Positions 1 to 8,217 of a DNA stretch of 51,866 nucleotides are shown here, one piece after another. The position numbers were made by a program, and so were the translations under genes. The stretch is from Fidelibacterota bacterium (GTDB taxonomy: Bacteria; Fidelibacterota; Marinisomatia; Marinisomatales; TCS55), in the NCBI GenBank assembly GCA_014382015.1, contig JACNKN010000036.1, forward strand, positions 2,585 through 54,450, in the 5' to 3' direction. The notes beneath the pieces were generated by a model. It was not told the origin of the DNA, searched no databases, and saw only the letters and a list, made by a program, of their open reading frames with translations. Within the stretch, counting starts at the first letter, position 1; each line of letters starts with the position of its first letter.

Positions 1-1
1 A

Positions 2-316
2 GCTTTGGGCGAACTGCCAACATTGGGAACAATAGTTCAATGGTTTAAAACCATGATTACAAATGAATATATTGTAAATGTAAAATCACAAAACTGGAAT
101 GCTTTCAATAAAAGGTTATTTCAACGAAATTATTATGAGCATATTATCAGAAATAATGAAAGCTTGAATCGAATTCGTCATTATATTTTGACTAACCCAG
201 ACAGGTGGGAAAAAGATATTGAAAATCCAAAAAACATGTATGAAAAAGGGAGAGTTGTCTATCCCAATGATTCTTTTTTAGAAACATATTATCAATCAAT
301 TGTTGAGAAAGATTAA
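2..316 (+). CDS. REP-associated / IS200-like Y1 transposase, C-terminal part
   Basis: This is the 3' end of a gene that begins outside the window; the frame is open to the first bases, so the apparent TTG start at 5 is not trusted. The product ends with the pattern typical of RAYT and Y1 (IS200-like) transposases: an Asn-Tyr-Tyr-Glu-His-Ile-Ile block, which carries the nucleophilic tyrosine in this family, then a Leu-Asn-Arg-Ile-Arg helix and an Asn-Pro-x-x-Trp motif. Family members nick and join single-stranded DNA at palindromic sequences. A palindrome next to the tRNA at 9148 could be a substrate, but that is inference. It sits 8 bases before serA and is probably unrelated to it. Confidence 0.8.
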   Translation, partial: ALGELPTLGTIVQWFKTMITNEYIVNVKSQNWNAFNKRLFQRNYYEHIIRNNESLNRIRHYILTNPDRWEKDIENPKNMYEKGRVVYPNDSFLETYYQSIVEKD

Positions 317-324
317 TATAGATA

Positions 325-1899
325 ATGAAAATTTTAGTATCAGATCCAATAACAGAAAGTGGAATGGCCATTCTGAATGATGCCAATTTTGAAGTGGTGA
401 GCCTACCCAACGGTAAACCGGAAGAAAAAGAAGAAGCATGCAAGGACGTCCATGGCTGGATTATCCGCAGCGGTACAAAAATAACGGAAGAAATGATTTC
501 ATCTGCTGAAAATCTTCGAGCGATCGGCCGCGCGGGTGTGGGTGTAGATAATATTGACATTCCCGCAGCGACTCGTCGGGGAATTGTTGTGATGAATACG
601 CCGGACGTGAATACCATTTCCGCTGCGGAACATACAGTTGCCATGATGCTGACCCTTTCCCGGAATATTTCTGTTGGAGATAGAGGCATGAAAAAAGGCG
701 AATGGAATAGACATGCTTTGGTTGGAACGGAACTTCGCAATAAAACATTGGGCATTGTGGGTATGGGAAAAATTGGCCGGGAAGTCATGAGTCGGTGCCG
801 ATCATTTGGTATGAAAATTCTTGGATTTGACCCTTACCTGAGTCAGGATATGTTTAATCCGGAAGAAGTCAAGATTGTTGAATTAGATGCTTTAACAGCT
901 GTGTCAGATTATATTACAGTTCATGTTCCTTTAACAGATGGGACGCGGGACCTTTTTGATTACGATCGCCTTTCATCCATGAAAAATTCGGCTCGGATTA
1001 TCAATGTGGCGCGGGGCGGTATCATTAATGAAAGTGATTTAGCAAAAGCATTGACCGACGGAAAAATAGGCGGTGCGGCCATCGATGTTTTTACGGCCGA
1101 ACCAATAGAGACATCTAATCCATTGGTGAATGCCCCCAATATTCTATTAACCCCTCATTTGGGTGCGTCAACCCAAGAAGCTAAAGAAGGGGTGAGCATG
1201 GCAGTGTGTGAACAAGTTCGAGATTATTTAATTCATGAAAAGTTAAATAACGCATTGAATATGCCAATTTCGGATTTGGCAAAACTAAAAGAAATTCAAA
1301 TTAATTTAGATTTGGCTGAAACCATGGGGAAACTTCAAGGGCAGCTGAATCCAAGGGTCATTAAGAAAGTGCATGTGGAATGTGCCGGTTCCATGGATGA
1401 AGCAAAACCGGCGGCATTGGCATTTTTAAAAGGCTTACTCAATGACCGCATTCCTGATCGTGTTAATTATATTAATGCAGAAACGCTGGCCATTGAATTG
1501 GGAATTGGTATTGAACATAGTTATACATCGGATTGTGGTTCATATACCAATTTGATTCGAACACGGGTGACGGGAGAATCCGATCGAACCGAAATCCATG
1601 GGAGTGTTTTTGAAGGGAATCAAATCAGGCTGGTGCATATACTGGGTTACGAATTTGATGTGACACCTTACGGCACCATGCTTTTTGCCAGAAATAAGGA
1701 TGTTCCAGGAGTCATTGGTAAAGTAGGCACCATGCTGGGGAAAGCGGATGTAAATATTGGGGCATATTTATTAAGCCGGGAAATGAATGATGGTGAAGCT
1801 TTTGCGGTGATTAGAGTGGATAATCCACTGGAAGTAGAAATCTTAAATGACCTGAAAAATCTGCCAGAAATTATTTCTGTACAGCAACTGAATTGTTGA
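325..1899 (+). CDS. serA: D-3-phosphoglycerate dehydrogenase
   Basis: Oxidises 3-phosphoglycerate to 3-phosphohydroxypyruvate with NAD, the first step of serine synthesis in the cytoplasm. The 524-residue length matches the long family form. The substrate/NAD domain holds a GRAGVGVDNID block near residue 75, a GIVGMGKIG nucleotide-binding loop, and the catalytic trio R230, E259 and H278 (the last in LTPHLGAST). An intervening domain follows, then a C-terminal ACT domain from about residue 450 (VPGVIGKVGTMLG), which in this family binds serine for feedback control. The next gene starts 3 bases after the stop, so the two are probably cotranscribed. Confidence 0.96.
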   Translation: MKILVSDPITESGMAILNDANFEVVSLPNGKPEEKEEACKDVHGWIIRSGTKITEEMISSAENLRAIGRAGVGVDNIDIPAATRRGIVVMNTPDVNTISAAEHTVAMMLTLSRNISVGDRGMKKGEWNRHALVGTELRNKTLGIVGMGKIGREVMSRCRSFGMKILGFDPYLSQDMFNPEEVKIVELDALTAVSDYITVHVPLTDGTRDLFDYDRLSSMKNSARIINVARGGIINESDLAKALTDGKIGGAAIDVFTAEPIETSNPLVNAPNILLTPHLGASTQEAKEGVSMAVCEQVRDYLIHEKLNNALNMPISDLAKLKEIQINLDLAETMGKLQGQLNPRVIKKVHVECAGSMDEAKPAALAFLKGLLNDRIPDRVNYINAETLAIELGIGIEHSYTSDCGSYTNLIRTRVTGESDRTEIHGSVFEGNQIRLVHILGYEFDVTPYGTMLFARNKDVPGVIGKVGTMLGKADVNIGAYLLSREMNDGEAFAVIRVDNPLEVEILNDLKNLPEIISVQQLNC

Positions 1900-1902
1900 T
1901 TT

Positions 1903-2967
1903 TTGGTAATTTCTGGTCTATCTAAATCAATTCAAATTGCCGGCGGTGGTGTGGCAGGATTAACTGCAGCAATTCAATTAAAAAAAGCTGGGTTTAATCC
2001 CATTATTTTCGAAAAAGAACAAAAGGTGGGTGCAGGTCGCCACGGAGATTATGAAGGATTAGATAATTGGATATTTTCCAGAAATGTGCCGGCATTTTTT
2101 AAAGAATCCGGATTTCATTTTTCAAATATAACGTCTTACCCCATATACCGGTTTAATGTCCATACTCAATTGGATAAACCTATCATCGTTCAAAATAACC
2201 AGCCATTTTTTTATATGGTTAAACGGGGGAGTGGTCCCAACGATTTGGATTATCAATTATATCGCCAATGTATAGAAGTTGGTGTGCGGTTTGAGTTCGG
2301 TAAAAAAGCGCCGGAAACATGTCAAATTATTGCAACAGGGACGAGAAAAGCAGCGGCTTTTATTCGCGGCATTAATTTTAAAACAAATTTAAAAAACCAG
2401 GTTCATTTACTTTTAGGCAGCCAATTTGCACCGAAAGGGTATGCATACCTTATTATTATTGATGGTCAGGGAACTTTAGCTACAGCCTTTAAAAATCCAA
2501 AGAATCTTGAATCGAATCCACTTCAAAATTGTTTAGAATATTTCAGTGAAATTGGAATAAAGATACGCCATGGAATTTGGTTTGGGAGCCGCGGCAGTTT
2601 TTCACTCCCCTTTGGATCTATCCGATCGCCATACCAAATTGGTGAAGCAGGCGGGTTTCAAGATTATTTATTTGGCTTTGGGATAAGAATGTCCATGATG
2701 TCTGGAAGAGCGGCGGCCTTGTCAATTTTGGGTAATAAGAAAGAATCGGAAATGATCCTAAAAGAATTAAATCGAAAACGCCGCCTATCTTTTGTGAACC
2801 GTATTATATACGAACAATTAAGTGACAAACGAATGGCCGGATTGGCAAAAAAACTTTCTGAAAAGTCAAATCCATTATCTATATTGGCTGATGCATATAC
2901 TTGGAACTTTAAAAATATATTACGTTGGATAAACATGAGATATCGATATGAAGTACGTCCTACTTAG
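1903..2967 (+). CDS. FAD-dependent oxidoreductase, geranylgeranyl-reductase-like
   Basis: A 354-residue flavoprotein. The N-terminus holds a Rossmann dinucleotide-binding motif (AGGGVAGLTAAIQLKKAG) followed by an acidic end of strand 2 (FEKE). Around residue 245 a second FAD motif, GEAGGFQDYLFGFGI, matches the GDAAG-type block of geranylgeranyl reductases and related hydroxylases. The family reduces isoprenoid chains or oxidises aromatic substrates, and the sequence does not settle which. TTG at 1903 is the start that places the Rossmann motif at the usual distance from the N-terminus. It lies 3 bases after serA and overlaps the next small gene by 20 bases. Confidence 0.8.
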   Translation: MVISGLSKSIQIAGGGVAGLTAAIQLKKAGFNPIIFEKEQKVGAGRHGDYEGLDNWIFSRNVPAFFKESGFHFSNITSYPIYRFNVHTQLDKPIIVQNNQPFFYMVKRGSGPNDLDYQLYRQCIEVGVRFEFGKKAPETCQIIATGTRKAAAFIRGINFKTNLKNQVHLLLGSQFAPKGYAYLIIIDGQGTLATAFKNPKNLESNPLQNCLEYFSEIGIKIRHGIWFGSRGSFSLPFGSIRSPYQIGEAGGFQDYLFGFGIRMSMMSGRAAALSILGNKKESEMILKELNRKRRLSFVNRIIYEQLSDKRMAGLAKKLSEKSNPLSILADAYTWNFKNILRWINMRYRYEVRPT

Positions 2968-3112
2968 AAGCATACAGGTGGTCTCTATGGTTATTTTACT
3001 TTCGGGACTCGTCTGGGGCATCCGTGAAAATAATGTCATTTTAGAACTCAATGCATTGATCATTGGATCGGGTATTTTTTATATTGCAAATATGTTGCTG
3101 AAAAAAGATTAA
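2948..3112 (+). CDS. Small two-helix membrane protein
   Basis: A 54-residue reading frame starting at ATG 2948 inside the end of the reductase gene. It starts MKYVLLRS and has two hydrophobic stretches, about residues 11-24 (VVSMVILLSGLVWG) and 34-49 (LNALIIGSGIFYIANM), then a Lys-Lys-Asp tail. This looks like a helical hairpin in the inner membrane. Without it the stretch to 3157 would be an unexplained 190-base gap. I do not recognise a family. Overlap with the upstream gene suggests translational coupling. Confidence 0.55.
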   Translation: MKYVLLRSIQVVSMVILLSGLVWGIRENNVILELNALIIGSGIFYIANMLLKKD

Positions 3113-3157
3113 TCATTCAAATTCCGATACTATTTTTAATACAAAAGCGAGAAGATT

Positions 3158-3622
3158 ATGTCAAAATTATGGGATGACTTAAAAGATAATATGAAAGAAT
3201 GGGGAACTGCTGCCGTTGAAAAAGCAGAAGAAGTAAGCAAGGTCGCCGTTGCGAAAACAGAAGAATTAACCAAAATAAGTAAAATCAAATTGGATATTCA
3301 TCAACTCCAGCGGGATATTCGCCGAGAAAAGGAAGCATTAGGCAAATTAGTTTATGAGCAGGCAAAAGATGACAATATGGTGAATTTTACCGGGAATTCT
3401 GAATTTTTTATCCATGTTGAAAAAATTACGGTAATTTCAAATGATGTATCTGAAAAGGAAAATGAAATCAACCGTATTAAGGATGAATATAATATCCAGG
3501 AAAGCGACGTTTCTGAAGCGGTAGAAAAAGAGAGCAATTCAGGCGAATCAACCGAAGATGAAAATGATTCTGAAGAATCAGAAAAAACTATAAAATCAGA
3601 AAAAAAACCTGATTTAGAATAA
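3158..3622 (+). CDS. Acidic coiled-coil protein of unknown function
   Basis: A 154-residue soluble protein with no signal peptide or membrane segment. Residues 1-60 are amphipathic helix rich in Lys, Glu and Ala. Residues 40-110 show heptad-like spacing expected of a coiled coil (KLDIHQLQRDIRREKEALG). The last 40 residues are a very acidic Ser/Glu/Asp tail. I do not recognise the family. It starts 45 bases after the small membrane protein and ends 5 bases before the sigma-factor gene, so it probably shares a transcript with it. Confidence 0.7.
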   Translation: MSKLWDDLKDNMKEWGTAAVEKAEEVSKVAVAKTEELTKISKIKLDIHQLQRDIRREKEALGKLVYEQAKDDNMVNFTGNSEFFIHVEKITVISNDVSEKENEINRIKDEYNIQESDVSEAVEKESNSGESTEDENDSEESEKTIKSEKKPDLE

Positions 3623-3627
3623 ATTCC

Positions 3628-4476
3628 TTGTCTTCTCCAAAACCCGCACCGTTTAAGCAAAAAACAGCATTAACCCAATATCTACGGGAAATTAGGGATC
3701 TGGAACCTCTGTCAAATGAGGAAGAAGTTCGCTTGGCCCAAAGTGCAAAATCCGGAGATACGAATGCCATTAATGAATTGGTGACCCATAATTTACGATT
3801 CGTGGTTGCAGTGGCAAAAAAATTCCAGAAATATGGAATTCCCCTAGAAGATTTAATTAATGAAGGAAACCTCGGTTTAATAAAGGCTGTACAGCGGTTT
3901 GACGAAACCAGGGGTTTTCGATTCATATCTTATGCAGTGTGGTGGATTTCTCAGAGTATTCGCCAGGCCATTAATAAAACGGGGCGAACGATTCGTTTAC
4001 CCTCAAATGTGACAGAAAAAATGGGCAAACTTTACCGTCAATCCCTTGAACTGGAACAAGTGTATGAAAGGGAACCAACGTCAGAAGAGCTGGCAGAAAT
4101 TTCAAATACAACTATTTCTTGGATGGAAAGTCTGATTCAATCCTACAGTACAACTTATTCTCTCGATGATCCATTGGAAGATTCCACAGCCACCCGGGTT
4201 GACTTCCTTACATCGGATGATGACCGACCGGAAAAAAAGATTATACTCGAATCCTTGAAAAAGGAGATAGTGAATGTGCTGAACTCTTTGGATGATCGTG
4301 AGCAGAAGGTGATTCGTTTTTATTTCGGATTGGATGGGGACGACTCAAAAAATCTGGAACAAATAGGGAGAATAATGGATTTATCCGGAGAACGGATTCG
4401 ACAGATTAAAACCAAAGGACTGCAAAAACTCAGGCATAATACACGGTCTCATTTACTCAAAATATACCTGAAATGA
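3628..4476 (+). CDS. rpoD: RNA polymerase sigma-70 family factor, primary-type
   Basis: A 282-residue sigma factor with region 1.2 at the N-terminus (TQYLREIRDLEPLSNEEEVRLA) and region 2 with the core-binding and -10 recognition segment (NLRFVVAVAKKF, EGNLGLIKAVQRFDETRGFRFISYAVWWI). Region 3 is followed by region 4, which ends in a helix-turn-helix (LEQIGRIMDLSGERIRQIK). It lacks the long region 1.1 and the non-conserved region of E. coli RpoD, as is usual for the primary sigma factor of Bacteroidetes-type bacteria. Translation starts at TTG 3628, 5 bases after the preceding stop. It could also be a group 2 paralogue; a second copy elsewhere would decide that. Confidence 0.9.
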   Translation: MSSPKPAPFKQKTALTQYLREIRDLEPLSNEEEVRLAQSAKSGDTNAINELVTHNLRFVVAVAKKFQKYGIPLEDLINEGNLGLIKAVQRFDETRGFRFISYAVWWISQSIRQAINKTGRTIRLPSNVTEKMGKLYRQSLELEQVYEREPTSEELAEISNTTISWMESLIQSYSTTYSLDDPLEDSTATRVDFLTSDDDRPEKKIILESLKKEIVNVLNSLDDREQKVIRFYFGLDGDDSKNLEQIGRIMDLSGERIRQIKTKGLQKLRHNTRSHLLKIYLK

Positions 4477-4482
4477 TCCATG

Positions 4483-4511
4483 TTGAACAATGATGCCCAT
4501 TGTTGTAAATT
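4483..4511 (+). promoter_or_regulatory. Possible promoter with internal inverted repeat before the M23 gene
   Basis: TTGAAC at 4483 and TAAATT at 4506 are separated by 17 bases and resemble -35 and -10 boxes. The spacer contains an inverted repeat, AACAATG (4486-4492) and CATTGTT (4498-4504), that could be an operator or a weak hairpin. It lies 26 bases before the next start codon. The boxes match only four of six consensus positions each, so this is tentative. Confidence 0.3.
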
Positions 4512-4537
4512 ACATAACTAAGTCGGACGGATAAACC

Positions 4538-5476
4538 ATGTTTCGCCGTAAGAAAAAATCCAATAAATATCATAATTATATCATCCTATCCGAACGTGAT
4601 TCGGATATTCAGCATTTCCATTTTTCGCGTCAAAAATTATTGACAGTAGCGGGAATAGCTGTCGTATTCATATCCATTGCACTGTTTCTCAGCGCCGATG
4701 CTTTAACGGGGGTTTTATACAAAGCGAAGTTGAAAGATCTCCAGGCTAATTACAAGAATTTGACAGAAACATTGGTTGATTTGCAGACACAGTTAGAAGA
4801 TGTATCCGGCCAAGTAGGTATCATAGAAAAAAAGGATTTGGCCATCAGAACCTATGCAGGATTACCTCAGATTGATCAGGATGTTCGAAAAATGGGTATT
4901 GGCGGCACCAAAATTAAAAATGTGAATATGGATGGGATTGCGCCACGTGTCACTTCCCTCATCTCAGGAATTGAAATGGATGTAGATGCGTTATCCCGGA
5001 AAGTTAAATTGGAATTGAAAAGTTATAATTCCATGTTTAATTCTGTCCGTGATCATTCGGATAATTTAAAAATTATTCCATCCATCCGTCCGGTTCAGGA
5101 AGGATATCTCGGCTCTGGATATGGATATCGTGAAGACCCTTTTAACGGGAAAGTACGATTTCATTACGGTTTGGACTTTGCAGTGAATACAGGCACAAAA
5201 ATTTATTCCCCCGCAAATGGAAAGGTAAAATTTGCAGGGAACCAAGGCGGTTTTGGGAAAGTCATTAAAATTGATCATGGAAATGGATATCGCACAATTT
5301 ACGCTCATTTATCGAAGATAAAAGTAAAACGGGGACAGCAATTACAGCGGGGTGAATTAATTGCTGTATCAGGGAATTCCGGTCGATCAGCCGGGCCCCA
5401 TCTCCATTATGAAGTCCATCAATACGGTGCGCCTCAAAATCCCATGGATTATTTTTTCTCCGGCTACCTGAAGTAA
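4538..5476 (+). CDS. M23-family (LytM) metallopeptidase, membrane-anchored
   Basis: A cell-wall endopeptidase of 312 residues. Residues 1-30 are basic, then one membrane segment (LLTVAGIAVVFISIALFLS) anchors the protein. Residues 60-110 form a predicted coiled coil, and the M23 domain fills residues 185-305. The zinc and catalytic residues are present: H209 and D213 in HYGLDFA, and H288 and H290 in HLHYEV, with GYGYREDPF upstream. The family cuts peptide cross-links of peptidoglycan or, when degenerate, activates amidases; the intact motif favours real hydrolase activity. The arrangement is that of MepM-like proteins. Confidence 0.92.
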   Translation: MFRRKKKSNKYHNYIILSERDSDIQHFHFSRQKLLTVAGIAVVFISIALFLSADALTGVLYKAKLKDLQANYKNLTETLVDLQTQLEDVSGQVGIIEKKDLAIRTYAGLPQIDQDVRKMGIGGTKIKNVNMDGIAPRVTSLISGIEMDVDALSRKVKLELKSYNSMFNSVRDHSDNLKIIPSIRPVQEGYLGSGYGYREDPFNGKVRFHYGLDFAVNTGTKIYSPANGKVKFAGNQGGFGKVIKIDHGNGYRTIYAHLSKIKVKRGQQLQRGELIAVSGNSGRSAGPHLHYEVHQYGAPQNPMDYFFSGYLK

Positions 5477-5522
5477 GCCTTTTTTCCTCTATATCTCTCA
5501 CAGTAATTTTCAAGTTAACACC

Positions 5523-6851
5523 ATGAGTAAATCTTACTTTATTGAAACATTTGGCTGTCAAATGAATGTGGCTGATTCTGAACTCGTCTCTGGGCTTCTC
5601 ACCCGGGAGGGGTTTTCTGAAACAAAGGATATTCACAGGGCGGATGCTATTTTTGTGAATACATGTGCGATTCGTGAGCACGCGGAGGATAAAGTTCACT
5701 CCCGCTTAGGGTTCTATCACCAGATTAAGCGTCAAAATCCCAAAACGATTATTGGCGTACTGGGTTGTATGGCTCAGAACCTGAGAGAAAATATTTTGGA
5801 AACCATGCCCTTTGTTGATATTGTATTGGGTCCCGATTCCTATCGCCGCCTACCTGAAATGATCCGGGAAAGGGATGATAGCACCACCCATTTGGTGGAT
5901 ACAAAACTCTCCCGTTTTGAGGTTTATGAAGACATGTTTCCCAGCCGTAATGAAGGTATCAATGCCTGGATATCTATCATGCGGGGATGTGATAAATTTT
6001 GCACATTCTGTATTGTCCCCTTCACTCGGGGTAGAGAACGATCACGGAGTATCGAAAGCATTGTTCAAGAGGCGACCCAAGCCGTATCCGATGGATTTAT
6101 TGAAATAACCCTTTTAGGACAAAATGTAAATTCCTATCATCATGAAGACAGCAAATTTCATGAATTATTGGATACGGTTGCCCAAATTTCGGGATTAAAA
6201 CGTATTCGGTACACCTCACCACATCCTGAAGATATGACCCAGGACGTTTTAAATGTCATGGCCAAACATGATAATATTTGTAATTATGTTCATCTTCCAT
6301 TGCAGGCCGGAAATGATGAAGTCTTGAAACGTATGAATCGCACCTACACAAAAGAACAATTTATGGCTCGAGTGGATCAGATTCGAAATACACTCCCAAA
6401 TGTAGGAATTTCAACGGATATTATTGTAGGATTCCCCGGGGAAAATGAAGCTGAATTCCAGGAAACTTTGGATGTGATGGAAGCGGTGCAATTTGACTCA
6501 GCTTTTACATTTAAATATTCATCCAGACCAGGGACAAAAGCGGCTGAGTTTGATGATCATGTGGTGGAAGATGAAAAGCAGCATCGTTTGGAACGGCTGA
6601 TTGAAATGCAGCAACGGCATACACTTTTACGAAATACAGCATTGGTTGGACGGGTAGAAATGGTATTGGTGGAAAAAGAAAGCAAGCGGTCTCAACAACA
6701 ATGGGCCGGTCGAACAGATTCAAACAAATGGGTGATTTTTAATAAAGAAAATGCTAAAATAAAAGATTTAATCCCGGTAAAAATTATGGATGCTCGCGGG
6801 ATTACATTGCATGGGGAAATTGTTCAAATTCAAGAAATGGAGGCAGCCTGA
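5523..6851 (+). CDS. miaB: tRNA-2-methylthio-N6-dimethylallyladenosine synthase
   Basis: A radical-SAM methylthiotransferase that converts i6A37 to ms2i6A37 in tRNAs reading codons starting with U. At 442 residues it has the family length. The N-terminal UPF0004 domain has the second-cluster cysteines C12 (TFGCQMN), one in VNTCAIRE and one in LGCMAQ. The radical-SAM motif CxxxCxxC is C156, C160 and C163. A C-terminal TRAM domain follows residue 370. Its stop overlaps the lapA start, so it heads a four-gene run. The reaction also releases 5'-deoxyadenosine. Confidence 0.97.
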   Translation: MSKSYFIETFGCQMNVADSELVSGLLTREGFSETKDIHRADAIFVNTCAIREHAEDKVHSRLGFYHQIKRQNPKTIIGVLGCMAQNLRENILETMPFVDIVLGPDSYRRLPEMIRERDDSTTHLVDTKLSRFEVYEDMFPSRNEGINAWISIMRGCDKFCTFCIVPFTRGRERSRSIESIVQEATQAVSDGFIEITLLGQNVNSYHHEDSKFHELLDTVAQISGLKRIRYTSPHPEDMTQDVLNVMAKHDNICNYVHLPLQAGNDEVLKRMNRTYTKEQFMARVDQIRNTLPNVGISTDIIVGFPGENEAEFQETLDVMEAVQFDSAFTFKYSSRPGTKAAEFDDHVVEDEKQHRLERLIEMQQRHTLLRNTALVGRVEMVLVEKESKRSQQQWAGRTDSNKWVIFNKENAKIKDLIPVKIMDARGITLHGEIVQIQEMEAA

Positions 6852-7174
6852 TGAAACTGGTTAAAATATTTGCTGGATTAGTCGTGCTCATACTGGTTTT
6901 GATTTTTTTGATGAAAAATACCAATGTGGTTTCGGTGGATTTGGTTTTTGCTCAATATGAAAATGTTCAGGTAGCCATGGTTATGCTTGGTGCCTTATCG
7001 GTCGGTATCTTGATTGGTTATGGTGTTGCTGTAACCAATATCCTATCTTCCAAAACGGAGATTCGTTCATTAAAAACGAAAAATCGCCGGTTGTCAGATG
7101 AACTTAATGATCTTCGGAATGTTGCTATTGACGAGGGTATATATGATACGGACGATGGAGAAGATATTCATTGA
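6851..7174 (+). CDS. lapA: LapA-domain membrane protein
   Basis: A 107-residue inner-membrane protein with two membrane helices (about residues 5-22 and 41-64) separated by a short NTNVVSVDL segment typical of the LapA (DUF1049, YciS) domain. A cytoplasmic coiled coil follows (residues 70-95). In E. coli LapA works with LapB to tune LPS synthesis through LpxC turnover. The start codon overlaps the miaB stop and its end overlaps the lapB-like gene by 4 bases, the same gene order as yciS-yciM. Confidence 0.8.
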   Translation: MKLVKIFAGLVVLILVLIFLMKNTNVVSVDLVFAQYENVQVAMVMLGALSVGILIGYGVAVTNILSSKTEIRSLKTKNRRLSDELNDLRNVAIDEGIYDTDDGEDIH

Positions 7175-8217
7175 ACTGGATTTTACCCATTGTCCTCTTG
7201 CTTACTGCAGCAGGTGGAGTCATTATTTATTTTTACCGACCTAAAAAGCAAAAGCGTACAGAGTCCATTTATACCCATGCTTTGAATGCCATGGTTCGGG
7301 GTGATACGCGCACTGCCCTAAAGCATTTACGAGATGTGGTGAAACAGGATACAAATCATATTGATGCTTATCTCCAAATGGGTGATATTTTAAGAGAAGA
7401 AGGAAATGCCCAGGCGGCCGTAAAAATCCATCAATCCCTCACGGTGAGGCCTAATTTAAATAATGAAATCAAGCGGGACATCCATCAATCTCTTGCGTTG
7501 GATTTTCAGCAAATTGGGCATTTGAATAAAGCGCAGCGAGAAGCTGAACTGGTGTTAAAACTGGATCGTAAAAATTTATGGGCTAACGAATTTTTACTTC
7601 ACATTTTTGAAAAGCAGCGTAACTGGGATCAAGCGACACAAATCACCAAATCAATTCAGAAGTTGAAGCAGTCACAGGATCCAAATCAAATTGCTGGGTT
7701 TTTAGTATACCAAGGTATGGATAAGTTAGAAAAAGGTAAGCAAAAAGAAGCGGAAGCACAATTTCATAAAGCAGTGAAAACAGCACCGGAATTTGGATTA
7801 CCCTATTTAAGGCTGGGTGATTTATATGCTGAAAATAGGGATTTGGTGAAAGCAATTGAAAATTGGGAGAAATTTGCTTTGCTTAACCCGGAAGAAGGAC
7901 GGCAAGTATATTCTAAAATTGAATCGGCATTATTTGATCTTGGTCGCTTCAGTGAAGTTGAAAAGTTTTATGAACGCATCCTTGATAAAGATCCAGCCAA
8001 TTTAAATGCGCTTGCAAAATTAGCCAATGTATTGGAAGAAAAAGGTGAACATAGCAATGCGTTGACGCTTGTAGAAGATGCACTGACTAAAAATGATGGT
8101 TCTATTCACGCCCGACTCATGCGGTTAAAACTCTCGGTTCATGTATCCAAACCTCATGAATTGTCAAATCAAATAGATGCCATTATTCAACTGTTAACCC
8201 ATGGCGAAGAGAAATGA
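7171..8217 (+). CDS. lapB: LapB-like tetratricopeptide protein
   Basis: A 348-residue protein with an N-terminal membrane anchor (residues 2-21) and six or more TPR units from residue 30 onward (for example ALKHLRDVVKQDTNHIDAYLQMGDI). Anchor, TPR layout and position after lapA match LapB/YciM. E. coli LapB is about 389 residues and ends in a rubredoxin-type zinc domain with two CxxC motifs that is essential there. This protein has no cysteine pairs and ends after the TPRs. It starts at TTG 7171 inside the lapA stop region. The function as an LPS-assembly regulator is inferred from context. Confidence 0.75.
   Translation: MNWILPIVLLLTAAGGVIIYFYRPKKQKRTESIYTHALNAMVRGDTRTALKHLRDVVKQDTNHIDAYLQMGDILREEGNAQAAVKIHQSLTVRPNLNNEIKRDIHQSLALDFQQIGHLNKAQREAELVLKLDRKNLWANEFLLHIFEKQRNWDQATQITKSIQKLKQSQDPNQIAGFLVYQGMDKLEKGKQKEAEAQFHKAVKTAPEFGLPYLRLGDLYAENRDLVKAIENWEKFALLNPEEGRQVYSKIESALFDLGRFSEVEKFYERILDKDPANLNALAKLANVLEEKGEHSNALTLVEDALTKNDGSIHARLMRLKLSVHVSKPHELSNQIDAIIQLLTHGEEK

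Noticed and set aside
192-788. A 198-residue minus-strand frame over serA
   Set aside because: serA is certain on the plus strand with all motifs intact; the antisense frame has no recognisable family pattern.
7080-7180. Possible rubredoxin domain lost by frameshift in the LapB-like gene
   Set aside because: I looked for CxxC pairs near 8150-8260 in other frames and saw none. The next gene's signal peptide starts at once, so the protein genuinely ends after the TPRs.
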